Assembly (NCBI RefSeq): GCF_937888285.1 | Contig: NZ_CALART010000008.1 | Location: forward strand, 1-64,000 | DNA length: 64,000 nt | Reading direction: 5' to 3' | Origin: an uncultured Aquimonas sp. | Lineage (GTDB): Bacteria > Pseudomonadota > Gammaproteobacteria > Xanthomonadales > Xanthomonadaceae | Shown here: in pieces, positions 26,804 through 38,002 of the stretch | How positions within the stretch are numbered: the stretch's first letter is position 1 | Layout of the letters: each line of letters starts with the position of its first letter | Made by a program: the position numbers and the translations under genes | Notes under the pieces: model-generated | Database searches by the model: none | The model's input: only the letters and a program-made list of their open reading frames with translations | Told to the model about the DNA's origin: nothing

Positions 26804-26955
26804 CATAGGGTGGGCCCTGGCCCACCGAGCGCTTCGCGCTCGCCTCGACGTTGATGGGTCGCTTCGTTGCTCGATGCGAAGAGCAGGAGCTTTCGGTCAG
26901 CACTGCGCCCTGCGGCGTCCTGGCCCCGTCATAGCGCGGGCCAGGGCCCACCCCA
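26804..26955. repeat. Inverted-repeat element related to that at 17003
   Basis: CCATAGGGTGGGCCCTGGCC + CACC on the left and GGGCCAGGGCCCACCCC on the right face each other about 110 bases apart. The arms are less perfect than in the copy at 17003-17136. The 412-base gap between rpiA and the lipoprotein gene holds nothing else recognisable. Confidence 0.6.
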
Positions 26956-27133
26956 CGGCGATCGCGGGGCATCGGACGGCATCGCCACGATGTTCAATCG
27001 CACCCGACCGCCACCGGCGCACTTCAGTGGCAATTCACCCGCGCGGTCTAAGACTCCGGCGATGGTGCCCGCGGCATGCGAGCATCCGGCTGTCGGACGC
27101 CAGCGTGTGCGTCCTGTTCCAGGGGAGTTCGCC

Positions 27134-28507
27134 ATGAATCGCTGGAAGTCCGCCCTCGTGCTGCCGCTGGCGCTGTTGCTCGGCGGCTGCGTGACCTACC
27201 CCACCTACACCTACCGGGATGACGTGCCGACGCGCGAGGTGCGCTACGTCGGCGACGACAGCTATTACAGCCCCGCCTACGAGGGCTATGGCGATTACTA
27301 CGCCGGCGGCTATCGCTACGGCTCGACCGGCTACCGCTACTACGCGCCGGACTACATCACCTACTCGGCCTACTACTCGCTGTTCTGGCCGGTGAACCGC
27401 TGGTACCACGACCCCTACTGGTACCCCGGCTTCTACTACGGCGTGACCTATTTCCCGCGCAACTACTTCAGCGTCAGCTTCCACAGCGGCTGGCGCGGAC
27501 ACAGCGTGCCGCGCTGGGGCTACGGCGGCGCCTTCAGCGTGGCCTACGGCTACAGCCACTGGTACTCGCCCTACCGCTACAGCTGGGCTGACAGCTACTA
27601 CGACTGGGATCGCTATCGCTACCAGCACCGCGATCGTCTGAGCGGCCGCGGCTACGCCAGCTCGGCCTACAGCGCGCCACGCTTCGGCAATGCCCGCAAC
27701 CAGGCGGAGCGCCTGGCCTGGCGCGAGCGCGAGCTCGGCATACCTGCGCGTGGCGGCATCTCCACCAGCGCCGGCGTACGGGCGCCAAGCGTCTACGGCA
27801 ATGCGCGGGTGCCTTCGCGTGGTGCCGACTACGGCAGCCGCGGCCAGCCGCGCTCCGTGCAGAGCTACCAGCCCGCACTTCCCGAAAGGCGCCAGAGTGG
27901 AGTCGGACGCGTCGGCGCCGAACCCTACGACTCGCGTGGGCGCTATGGGGCAGCTGAACCCGGGGCCGGCAGCCGCCAGCCGCTGCGCGGGCGTGCGGCC
28001 CAGATCGACGGCGTGCCGCTGCCTCGCGGCCCCGCGGTCGAGGACAGCCCGGCGCGCCGCGGCGCGCTGGAAGCAAGCCCGCGCGAGCTGCGCAGCTACC
28101 AGCAGCCGCGCAGCGCGCCGCTGGGAACCCAGCCCGCACAGCCGATTCGCGAGTATCGCGAAGCCTCGGCACGCGAGCCGATGCGGGTGCGCGAGTACAG
28201 CAGCGAACCGCGCATGCAGCGCGTACCGCCGGCGCGCGAGTTCGCGCCGCAGCAGCGCTTCGAACCGGCCGCCCCGCAAGTGGAGTACCGCAACGAGCGC
28301 AGCGGCCGCGGCGCCGACTTCGGTTCGCGCAGCTTCAGCACGCCCGAGCCGGCGCCGCGCATGGAACGGTCGCGTGACGAGGGTTTCAGGAGTGCGCCCA
28401 TGGAATCGCGCCGCGAGGCGCCGCCGATGCGCTCGGCGCCATCCGATGCGGGCGACGGTGGCGCTCGACGCGAGTCGAGGGCGCGCGAGGCACTGCAGTT
28501 CGAATGA
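27134..28507 (+). CDS. Tyr/Gly-rich lipoprotein of unknown function
   Basis: 457 residues. The lipoprotein signal MNRWKSALVLPLALLLGGC ends in a lipobox (LGGC). Residues ~20-170 are extremely rich in Tyr, Trp, Gly and Ser (for example YYAGGYRYGSTGYRYYAPDY), and the rest is Arg/Pro/Ser/Glu-rich and probably disordered. The start has AGGGGAG upstream. Similar long YG-rich lipoproteins occur in Lysobacterales without known role. A GC-rich hairpin (28521-28539) just past the stop may end transcription. Confidence 0.8.
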   Translation: MNRWKSALVLPLALLLGGCVTYPTYTYRDDVPTREVRYVGDDSYYSPAYEGYGDYYAGGYRYGSTGYRYYAPDYITYSAYYSLFWPVNRWYHDPYWYPGFYYGVTYFPRNYFSVSFHSGWRGHSVPRWGYGGAFSVAYGYSHWYSPYRYSWADSYYDWDRYRYQHRDRLSGRGYASSAYSAPRFGNARNQAERLAWRERELGIPARGGISTSAGVRAPSVYGNARVPSRGADYGSRGQPRSVQSYQPALPERRQSGVGRVGAEPYDSRGRYGAAEPGAGSRQPLRGRAAQIDGVPLPRGPAVEDSPARRGALEASPRELRSYQQPRSAPLGTQPAQPIREYREASAREPMRVREYSSEPRMQRVPPAREFAPQQRFEPAAPQVEYRNERSGRGADFGSRSFSTPEPAPRMERSRDEGFRSAPMESRREAPPMRSAPSDAGDGGARRESRAREALQFE

Positions 28508-28641
28508 GGGAGACGTGACCCGCCGCCGCATTGGCGGCGAACGTGCAGCGGCGGCGATGCAGGGGTCAGCGCGGAGGCCGTGGCGGAGGACACGCGCCAC
28601 GCGGCTCGCACAGCCCCTGCAGTCACGCAGGGATTCCAGAC

Positions 28642-28827
28642 TCAGGCGGCGAGACGGGCCAGGGCGTCGCGGATCATCCGCTGCTGGCGCTGCAGGCGCT
28701 CCAGCTCGGCGGCGCTGGCGCGCTGCTGGGCCTGCTCCTGGGCCTGTTCGACGCGATACAGCTCGACCATCAGATCGTGGCGATAGCGCAGGTCTTCGGT
28801 GTTGTCGAAGTGGTGGATGGTGCTCAT
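28642..28827 (-). CDS. Small helical protein, 61 residues
   Basis: Begins MSTIHHFDNTEDLRYRHDLM and continues as an amphipathic helix rich in Gln, Arg and Leu. A good ribosome site (AAGGA) lies about 10 bases upstream. Convergent with the lipoprotein gene. No family is recognised. The clean start signals and protein-like composition favour a real gene. Confidence 0.6.
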   Translation of the reverse strand: MSTIHHFDNTEDLRYRHDLMVELYRVEQAQEQAQQRASAAELERLQRQQRMIRDALARLAA

Positions 28828-29497
28828 GGTCTTCGATCCTTGCGGCGGCGTTTCTGAACTGCTGGGAAACGTCTCGTGACGGGAATCACAGGTGTTTGTA
28901 AAAAAGCTTGCACGGCGAGACAAAGCGGCGGCAGAATCAGCGCCGTTGACGCCTGAGGTCGGGATCTGACGCGAAGCGGATGCTTCCCCTCCCCCTCCGG
29001 CACGCTCATCGGCGCCCGGGCCAACGGTCCCCTGGATTCCCCCTGTTCCTAAGACTGCCGGGCGCCGACTTTCCTCTGAAGCAAGCTGCTGGAACGCGGG
29101 CGCCATCGCGTTCTTGCCTGTTGTCACCTTTGCGTTTCGACACAGCGGTTTCGCACTGTGTCGGCGCGACTGCCTTGCACCGCCCACAGTTGAACGCATC
29201 GCCCTCGCGGGCGCGTGTTCCGAGGTTGTGGTCCGCGCTTGCGGCCGGTGATGACGCTGGCGCTGCGACCGCGTCATTCCGACCGCGGCCGCGCGCCGTG
29301 CTACCCCGCCGCGCGCATGGCCGGTCCCTGTTCCATACCCGGCCACCTTGCGGTCAGCCGCCGCGGGTGCAGGCTGGGTGAAGCAGTTTGCGTGCCAAGC
29401 TTGATGGCCTTCACGTCTTGCCGCGACAGGTTCAGGCTCGCGGCCTCAGAATCCGCGCCCTGCCCTCGCCTTCCGCTGGATCACCCGGACCGCAGCC
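28828..29497. other. 670-base intergenic region before mnmG
   Basis: No convincing gene. The open frames here have arginine-rich, shadow-like translations. The A/T-rich stretch at 28890-28915 may hold the promoter of the small gene at 28642-28827. No RNA family was recognised. Confidence 0.4.
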
Positions 29498-31426
<1,929 letters not shown>

Positions 31427-31474
31427 GGCAACCGGCAACGACAGTAGGCCCTCCACTCCATTGCTGCGCGCTTC

Positions 31475-31806
31475 GAGCCCCTCTCCCCGTGGAGCGGTTC
31501 GGGGACGCTGATCGGCTGCCGGTGGCAGCCGATGGCCCCAAGAGCCCGAGCGAAGCGAGGTGGGCTTGGGGTGAGGGTTCGGCCGAAGCGCCGACGCGAA
31601 CCTTGCCTAGAGGCACAGAAAGAATCTGCAGCACACCCACTGCTGAAGACACCCAGCCCTCTCCCCGACCCCTCTCCCAAAGGGAGAGGAGCTCAAGCGC
31701 GGCTTCGCTCCGCCTCCTCCCGCGCTCAGCACTGGCCCAGCATCCTCGCGCTTCGAACGGCGCCTCATCCGGCGCTGCGCGCCACCTTCTTCCGTGGAGA
31801 GAAGGG
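31475..31806. repeat. REP-like elements between mnmG and ggt
   Basis: The 541-base spacer carries several dispersed motifs. At 31479-31582 a 'CCCCTCTCCCCGTGGAG ... TTGGGGTGAGGGTTCGG' element is a longer version of that at 58738-58778. At 31671-31689 there is an 8-bp hairpin (CCTCTCCC/GGGAGAGG). At 31761-31806 a 'CCTCATCCGGCGCTGCGCGC' element recurs inverted at 61655-61701. No gene is present. Confidence 0.65.
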
Positions 31807-31830
31807 CAAAGCTCGGAGCCTCGCCGCTCC

Positions 31831-31896
31831 CAATCCCAATCCCAATCCCAATCCCAATCCCAATCCCAATCCCCAATCCCCAATCCCAATTCCTCC
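31831..31896 (+). repeat. C-rich CAATCC array before ggt
   Basis: Seven perfect CAATCC hexamers (31831-31872) followed by 7-base variants, 70-140 bases before the ggt start. C-rich on the coding strand. Confidence 0.85.
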
Positions 31897-31967
31897 AACC
31901 AAAGCCACACGCCGCACACACGGGAGCGGCGCACACTCGCGGCCCTGCCCCTCCGCTGGAGCCCGCC

Positions 31968-33680
31968 ATGCGCCTCTTGCTCGCCCCGCTTGCCCTGTCC
32001 CTGACCCTGCTGCTGCAGACCCCATCCGCGCATGGCGCCGATCGCATCACCGGCCGCGATTTCGCCACGCGCTCCGAGGTCATCGCACCGTCCGCGATGG
32101 CGGCGACCTCGCATCCGCTGGCGACGCAGATCGCGCTCGACGTGATGAAGGCCGGCGGCAGCGCGGTGGATGCGGCAATCGCGGCGAATGCCGCTCTTGG
32201 CCTGATGGAGCCCACCGGCAACGGCATCGGCGGCGACCTGTTCGCCATCGTCTGGGACCCGAAGACGCAGAAGCTGCACGGCTACAACGGCCACGGTCGT
32301 TCACCCGCAAACCTTTCGCTGCAGTGGTTCATCGACAACGGCTACCAGGACGTGCCGCAGCGCGGTCCGCTGCCGGTCAGCGTGCCGGGCACCGTCGCCG
32401 GCTGGTTCGACCTGCACGAGCGCTTCGGCAAGCTCTCCATGCGCCAGGTGCTGCAGCCGACCATCGACTACGCGCGTCGCGGCCACCCGGTGCACGAGAC
32501 CATCGCCTACTACTGGGAGCGCAGCGTGCCCTCGCTCTCGCAGTACCCGGGCTTCGTCGAGCAGTTCACCCTCGACGGCCGCGCCCCGCGCAAGGGCGAG
32601 ATGTGGAAGAGCCCTTACCTTGCGAACACGCTGGAGACCATCGCCCGCCGCGGCCGCGACGGCTTCTACAAGGGCGAGATCGCGAAGACCATCGCCGACT
32701 ACGTGCAGGCCCAGGGCGGCTTCCTCAGCGTCGAGGACCTCGCCGAACACCGCGGTGAATGGGTCGAGCCGGTGTCGACCAATTACCGCGGCTATGACGT
32801 CTGGGAATTGCCGCCCAGCGGCCAGGGCATTGCGGCGCTGCAGATCCTGAACATTCTGGAAGGCTACGATCTGAAGTCGTATGGCTTCGGCAGCTTCGAG
32901 CACGTGCATCTGTTCACCGAGGCCAAGAAACTCGCCTTTGAGGATCGCGCGCGCTGGTATGCCGATCCCGAGTTCGCGCCGGCACCGGTGGCCGAACTCA
33001 TCAGCAAGGGCTACGCCGCCGAGCGCCGCGCGCTCATCAATCCGCAGCGCGCCGCGCGCACCGTCGAGGCCGGCAATCCGCGGCTCAACGAGGGCGACAC
33101 CATCTATCTGACCACCGCCGATTCGAGCGGCATGATGGTCTCGCTGATCCAGTCGAACTACCGCGGCATGGGCTCGGGCATGACCCCGCCGGGGCTGGGC
33201 TTCATCCTGCAGAACCGCGGCGAGATGTTCGTGCTGAAGGAAGGCCACCCCAACAGCTTCGCGCCGCGCAAGCGCCCCTTCCACACCATCATCCCCGCCT
33301 TCATCACCAGAGACGGCAAGCCCTGGATGAGCTTCGGTCTCATGGGCGGCGCCATGCAGCCGCAGGGCCATGCGCAGATCGTCATCAACATGGTCGACTT
33401 CGGCATGAACCTGCAGGAGGCCGGCGATGCGCCGCGCATCCACCACGACGGCAGCACCGAGCCCACCGGCCAGGCCCTGCAGATGACCGACGGCGGCGTG
33501 CTGGAGTTGGAAAGCGGCTTCCCCTACGAGACTGTGCGCGCGCTGATGAATGCCGGCCACACCGTCAAGTTCGCCAACGGCCCCTACGGCGGCTACCAGG
33601 CGATCGCCCGCGACCACGAACAGGGCGTCTACATCGGTGCGTCCGAAAGCCGCAAGGACGGGCAGGCAGCGGGCTACTGA
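31968..33680 (+). CDS. Gamma-glutamyltransferase family protein (Ntn hydrolase)
   Basis: A 570-residue exported enzyme with signal peptide MRLLLAPLALSLTLLLQTPSAHG. The precursor should cut itself before Thr378 in GDTIYLTTADSSG; the small subunit carries 'NYRGMGSGMTPPGLGF'. The large subunit has ATSHPLATQIALDVMKAGGSA and 'PTGNGIGGDLFAIVWD'. The DT-[IV]-YL form of the nucleophile region marks the YwrD-like subfamily rather than classical Ggt, so glutathione may not be the substrate. The start was chosen for the signal peptide; the frame is open to 31794. Confidence 0.92.
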   Translation: MRLLLAPLALSLTLLLQTPSAHGADRITGRDFATRSEVIAPSAMAATSHPLATQIALDVMKAGGSAVDAAIAANAALGLMEPTGNGIGGDLFAIVWDPKTQKLHGYNGHGRSPANLSLQWFIDNGYQDVPQRGPLPVSVPGTVAGWFDLHERFGKLSMRQVLQPTIDYARRGHPVHETIAYYWERSVPSLSQYPGFVEQFTLDGRAPRKGEMWKSPYLANTLETIARRGRDGFYKGEIAKTIADYVQAQGGFLSVEDLAEHRGEWVEPVSTNYRGYDVWELPPSGQGIAALQILNILEGYDLKSYGFGSFEHVHLFTEAKKLAFEDRARWYADPEFAPAPVAELISKGYAAERRALINPQRAARTVEAGNPRLNEGDTIYLTTADSSGMMVSLIQSNYRGMGSGMTPPGLGFILQNRGEMFVLKEGHPNSFAPRKRPFHTIIPAFITRDGKPWMSFGLMGGAMQPQGHAQIVINMVDFGMNLQEAGDAPRIHHDGSTEPTGQALQMTDGGVLELESGFPYETVRALMNAGHTVKFANGPYGGYQAIARDHEQGVYIGASESRKDGQAAGY

Positions 33681-33689
33681 TCGCTGCGC

Positions 33690-34117
33690 TCACGGCGTCC
33701 AGTGCAGACGCGGACAGCCCTCCGCGTCGCACCACAGGAAGGCGTTCTGCTTGAAGCGGCGCATCAGCGCCCGCGCTGCTTCGAGCGGGAGCCCTGGCAC
33801 CAGCAGGCTGGGCTCGCGGTAGTCATCGACACGCGAGCGACCGACCGCCTCAAGCGCCGGCAGACCCAGCGCGCTGATCGCCGCGCGCAGGCGTTGCTGG
33901 GCGCGCGAGTTCTGGTTCGCGCTGCACGGTGCGCTACGCGGGTTCCAGGCAGTGACGAAGGCGGCGCTGCCGTAGTCCTGCTGCCGCAGCCAGTCCGACA
34001 GCGCCGCGCAGGGCAGGGCAGGCCGATGTTGAGTTCGCAGCGCAGCCGCGGGTCGTCCACGCGGTACTCGGCGGCGAGGTAGGCCGCCTCAAGGCGGCGG
34101 CGTTCGGCGGCATCCAT
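33690..34117 (-). pseudogene. DUF3293 protein gene with a frameshift
   Basis: The first part reads MDAAERRRLEAAYLAAEYRV... to about 34015. A second frame then gives ALSDWLRQQDYGSAAFVTAW and NPRSAPCSANQNSRAQQRL to a stop at 33690. 'AF-T-WNP-S', a bound Asn and an 'EPS-LV-GL' block are typical of DUF3293. The joined length is 428 bases, one short of 143 codons. One lost C in the run read on the minus strand as CTGCCCTGCCCTGCG would restore a single 142-residue frame. It may be a sequencing error or a real mutation. Function unknown; convergent with ggt, 9 bases apart. Confidence 0.75.
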
Positions 34118-34275
34118 CGCCGCAGCCTGATCGAGCCATGCACAGCCTTCAAGCGCGGCGGGTAGACCAGGGAGTCTGCGCGCCCACGGCGCGCTTGCCT
34201 CGGCGGCGAGTGTCGAGTTGGCCCCTGCTCGCGGGTTTCCGCGTGGCTGCGGGTGTCACCCCCGGAGACACCGCC

Positions 34276-35997
34276 ATGAAACTCGCGTTCCCGCTGCTCT
34301 GCCTCGCTTTCACCATCGCCTACACCGGCCCGCTGCAGGCCCAGACGCCACTGGGTTCCGGCCTGACCTACCAGGGCCAGCTGACCCAGTCGGGGCAGCC
34401 GGCCTCCGGCCTGTACGACCTGCGCGCCTGCCTGTTCGGCGAACCCAGCGGCGGCCAGCCCCTGACCTGCGCCAGCGATTTCAACGCCTGGCCGGTCGAA
34501 GCGGGCCTGTTCACCCTGCCGCTGGACTTCGGCAGCCAGCACTTCAGCCGCCAGCAGCGCTGGCTGCAGCTGTCGGTGCGCAGCGCGGGCAGCGGCAGCG
34601 CGCTCACGCCACTGAGCCCGCGCCAGGCGCTGACAGCGGCGCCGTATGCGCTGTTCGCGCTCAGCGGCAACCAGGGCCCGACCGGCCCTGCGGGCCCCGC
34701 GGATCCTGTGGGTCCCGCGGGAGCGATCGGAGCGACCGGCCCGGCGGGTCCTGCGGGAGCCACCGGCGCCACGGGCCCGGCAGGCCCTGCCGGAGCGATC
34801 GGCGCCACCGGACCTGCAGGCCCGGTCGGCCCCGCCGGCCCAATGGGCCCGCAGGGCCCCGCCGGCGACGGCTTCTGGACCTTGAACGGCACCAGCGTCT
34901 ACTACAACGGCGGCAACCTCGGCCTCGGCACCAGCGCACCGTCGACCCACCTCGAAGTGCGCAAGACCGGCAACGCCAGCCTACGCCTGCGCAGCATGAG
35001 CACCGGCGGCAGCGGCCTGCTCGACCTGATGGCCCCCGCCGGCACCAGCCTCACCGCGAACACCCTGGGCGAGCTGCGCTTCCTGGACAGCGCCGGCAGC
35101 GTGCAGGGCGGGCTCAGCTACAGCGCCGGCGGCATCGTCTCCACCAGCGGCCTGCGCCTCTCGGCCGGCGGCAGCCCGCGCCTCGCCATCAATCCGCTGG
35201 GCAATATCGGCATCGGCACGATCGCGCCTGATCGCCTGCTCGACCTGCGCAGCGACGACCAGGCCATGCTGCGCCTGCGCAGCGGCGCCACGACCGGCTC
35301 GCGGCTGGAGCTGCAGGGCGTGACGCCCGACGGCTTCGGCTCCTCGACCTACGGCGAGCTGGCCTTCCTCAACAGCGCCGGCGAGGACCGCGCCAGCATC
35401 GCCATGGCCGATGCCTTCATCGGCGGCAGCGCTCTGCGCTTCCGCGTCGCCGGCAGCGAGCGCATGCGCGTCACCAGCGCCGGACGGGTCGGCATTGGCA
35501 CCAGCAACCCGCAGGACGCGCTCGACGTCAACGGCACCGTACGCACCGGCGTGCTGCGCATCACCGGTGGCTCCGACCTCGCCGAGCGCTTCGACGTGGC
35601 TGCGCTCGGCTCGATCGCCCCGCAGCCCGGCATGGTGGTGAGCATCGACCCGGAGAATCCCGGCCGCCTGCGCCTCAGCGAGCGCGCCTACGACCGCACG
35701 GTGGCCGGCATCATCAGCGGCGCCGGCGGCGTCAACAGCGGCATGGTGATGGGCCAGGACGGCTCGATCGCCGACGGCAAGCTGCCGGTCGCGCTGACCG
35801 GCCGCGTCTACGTGATGGCCGACACCCGCGAAGCGGCGATCGAGCCCGGCGACCTGCTGACCACCGCCGATCGCCCCGGCCATGCGCGCCGCGTAGGCGA
35901 CAGCGGGCGCGCGCAGGGCGCGATCCTCGGCAAGGCGATGACCGGGCTGGCACGGGGCGAGGATGGCCTGGTGCTGGTGCTGGTCAGCCTGCAGTGA
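34276..35997 (+). CDS. Secreted collagen-like protein
   Basis: A 573-residue exported protein with signal peptide MKLAFPLLCLAFTIAYTGPLQA. An N-terminal domain (~24-130) carries 'LTYQGQLTQSGQPASGLYDL'. A collagen-like Gly-X-Y tract follows (~132-197, about 22 triplets with one Asp-for-Gly break). Beta-rich repeats come next, with GLGTSAPSTHLEVR, IGIGTIAPDRLLDLR and VGIGTSNPQDALDVNG. The C-terminal module 'GGSDLAERFDV' is found in secreted and fibre-like proteins. RBS GGAGA. It heads a three-gene operon; the next gene starts 11 bases after its stop. Confidence 0.85.
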   Translation: MKLAFPLLCLAFTIAYTGPLQAQTPLGSGLTYQGQLTQSGQPASGLYDLRACLFGEPSGGQPLTCASDFNAWPVEAGLFTLPLDFGSQHFSRQQRWLQLSVRSAGSGSALTPLSPRQALTAAPYALFALSGNQGPTGPAGPADPVGPAGAIGATGPAGPAGATGATGPAGPAGAIGATGPAGPVGPAGPMGPQGPAGDGFWTLNGTSVYYNGGNLGLGTSAPSTHLEVRKTGNASLRLRSMSTGGSGLLDLMAPAGTSLTANTLGELRFLDSAGSVQGGLSYSAGGIVSTSGLRLSAGGSPRLAINPLGNIGIGTIAPDRLLDLRSDDQAMLRLRSGATTGSRLELQGVTPDGFGSSTYGELAFLNSAGEDRASIAMADAFIGGSALRFRVAGSERMRVTSAGRVGIGTSNPQDALDVNGTVRTGVLRITGGSDLAERFDVAALGSIAPQPGMVVSIDPENPGRLRLSERAYDRTVAGIISGAGGVNSGMVMGQDGSIADGKLPVALTGRVYVMADTREAAIEPGDLLTTADRPGHARRVGDSGRAQGAILGKAMTGLARGEDGLVLVLVSLQ

Positions 35998-36008
35998 GGA
36001 GGCCCGCC

Positions 36009-37541
36009 ATGAATCGCGTCAGTACATCCGTGGCTTGCAGGTGCGCCCGCGCCCGCTGGCTCGCCTGTCTGCTCCTGCTGTGCTCGGCAGTGCCGGCGAG
36101 CGCCCAGCAGTGGCACGACCACCCCTATTGGGAACGCGCAGCCGACATCCCCGTCAGCGGGCGACCGGTCCCGGAGCTCAGCTGGATCGATGAGGAAGTT
36201 CAGGAGTTCATGGCGACCCGTTCGATCCCTGCGGGCCAGGTCGCCGTCGCCCTGAACGGTCGAGTGGTCTTCATGAAGGGCTACGGGCACAACTTCAGCC
36301 GCCAGGCGCTGCCCGAGAATGCGCCGTTCCGGCAGGCCAGCATCTCGAAGCCGATCACGGCCGCCGCCATCCAGCACCTGATCGGCCGCGGGCTGCTCTC
36401 GCTCGAGGACTTCGCCTTCGACCGTGGACAGCAGGTCCAGGTCGGTCAGAACCTGATCACCGTCGGCGGCATCCTGCCCTCGCCCCGCTACGCGGCCTTC
36501 GGCACGCCCACCGCACGCTTTGAAGAGATCCGGGTTCGACACCTGCTGCAGCACACCAGCGGACTCCGAACCGCGAACGAGCCGGGCGACCACGCCTTCC
36601 AGGACCGCCTGATTGCGGAGGAAATGGGGGTGCCCAGTCCACCGGGGCGCGTGAACATGGTGCGCTGGGTGCAGGGCAAGGCGCTGCACTGCGCACCGGG
36701 CACCTGCGAGCGCTACTCCAACATCGGCTACCTGGTGCTGGGCGAGATCGTCGAGACCGTCTCCGGCCTGAGCGTGGAGCAGTACGTGCGCACCCACATC
36801 CTGACCCCGCAGAAAGGCGTGCCGGTCACCGAACTGTACGGAGCCCGCAGCTTCCGTTCGCAGCAGAGCCCGCGCGAGCCCTACTACAAGACGCTCAACG
36901 CCAGCCCCGCCAATGCAACTGGCCCGCAGATGGTGGACAACGTCTTCGACAACCAGGGGCCGGCCGAGGTCGAGCGCGCCTATGGCGGCCACAACTACGA
37001 GGACTCGATCGCCTTCGGCGGCTTCGTCGCCAGCCCTGCCGTGCTGCTGGCCTTCGGCAACGAATACCAGCTGGGCCTCGGCACGCCGATCGGCGCCGCG
37101 GTCAACCAGGCCGGCTTCGGGGGCTCCTTGCCCGGCCATGAAACCATTCTCATGCAGGAAGAAGTGCCCGGGGCGGGGCGGCTGGTGGTCTACGTGGCGT
37201 TCAACTTCCGTCCCGCGCAGTCGTGGAACTTCCACCACGGGCACTGGCCCAGCGACATGGTCAACGCACTCCTGCCCACCCTGCGACTGCAGGCGCCCAA
37301 CACCAATTTTCCCTGGCCCGCGACGACCTCCGACGGCTTCTGGACCCAGCCGGGCGCCGAGCTCATCGCCGGCGTCGGTGGCTACAACGCGCCCTTCCGC
37401 GGCTTCCAGCGAATGCTGAACCAGACCACCGCAGGCAGCCGCATCCGCCTGAAGCCCGGCAGCCAGAACTGGACCGGCGTACTCGACCGTCCGATGGTGA
37501 TCGACGCCCCCGAAGGCGCCGCAACCCTCGGCCTGCAGTGA
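36009..37541 (+). CDS. Exported beta-lactamase-fold serine hydrolase
   Basis: 510 residues. A signal peptide ends ...AVPASAQQ. The class C/penicillin-binding fold shows the S-x-x-K motif in ASISKPITAAAI (near residue 111) and the Tyr-x-Asn motif in RYSNIGYLVLGE (near 236). The third motif may be in GGSLPGHETILM. Members of this group are esterases, D-aminopeptidases or related hydrolases more often than true beta-lactamases. RBS GAGGA, second gene of the operon. Confidence 0.85.
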   Translation: MNRVSTSVACRCARARWLACLLLLCSAVPASAQQWHDHPYWERAADIPVSGRPVPELSWIDEEVQEFMATRSIPAGQVAVALNGRVVFMKGYGHNFSRQALPENAPFRQASISKPITAAAIQHLIGRGLLSLEDFAFDRGQQVQVGQNLITVGGILPSPRYAAFGTPTARFEEIRVRHLLQHTSGLRTANEPGDHAFQDRLIAEEMGVPSPPGRVNMVRWVQGKALHCAPGTCERYSNIGYLVLGEIVETVSGLSVEQYVRTHILTPQKGVPVTELYGARSFRSQQSPREPYYKTLNASPANATGPQMVDNVFDNQGPAEVERAYGGHNYEDSIAFGGFVASPAVLLAFGNEYQLGLGTPIGAAVNQAGFGGSLPGHETILMQEEVPGAGRLVVYVAFNFRPAQSWNFHHGHWPSDMVNALLPTLRLQAPNTNFPWPATTSDGFWTQPGAELIAGVGGYNAPFRGFQRMLNQTTAGSRIRLKPGSQNWTGVLDRPMVIDAPEGAATLGLQ

Positions 37542-37552
37542 GGAGAACTCCC

Positions 37553-37855
37553 ATGTCGATCTCGAAGCGCCAGTACCTGCGCGGCCTCTGCGGCCTCCTT
37601 CTCGTACTTGGCGCAACAACCATCCACGCCAATGAAAACCTGCGCCTCGACCGCGGCCTGATCGCCGCGGGCGGCGGCGGCAGCGAAGGCGGCGAATTCC
37701 GCGTGCAGGGCAGCATCGGCCAGTTCGATGCCGAGCCGCTGCAGCCCTCCCGCGGCGGCGCCTTCAGCGTGACCGGCGGCTTCTGGGCGGGGCTGTCGAG
37801 CGCGCCGGCGCCACCGGGAACGGAACTGTTCGAGGACGGCTTCGAGGCGCGCTGA
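37553..37855 (+). CDS. Small secreted protein with C-terminal DGFE motif
   Basis: 100 residues with signal peptide (MSISKRQYLRGLCGLLLVLG...HA), a Gly-rich core (AAGGGGSEGGEFRVQGSIGQ) and the end ELFEDGFEAR. A terminal 'F-x-DGFE' tag recurs on unrelated secreted proteins of Lysobacterales and may be a sorting or surface signal; that meaning is conjecture. RBS GAGGAGA. Third gene of the operon. A 9-bp stem at 37882-37914 lies just downstream. Confidence 0.8.
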   Translation: MSISKRQYLRGLCGLLLVLGATTIHANENLRLDRGLIAAGGGGSEGGEFRVQGSIGQFDAEPLQPSRGGAFSVTGGFWAGLSSAPAPPGTELFEDGFEAR

Positions 37856-37881
37856 GCGCGGCACTCAAGGCAGCCCCCATG

Positions 37882-37914
37882 CGTCCGCGCCGGCGGGGAA
37901 AGCCTGCGCGGACG
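37882..37914 (+). terminator. Possible terminator hairpin
   Basis: CGTCCGCGC and GCGCGGACG pair over nine bases with a 15-base loop, 26 bases after the last gene of the secreted-protein operon. There is no T-tract, so termination is uncertain. Confidence 0.3.
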
Positions 37915-38002
37915 AAAGCTTCCTGAGAATGGCGGAAGCGTGACTCGACCAAGCGGGCCCGCCATGCCTGCACCGCACGGCCAGAACGGCTGAGCAAAGA
38001 AC

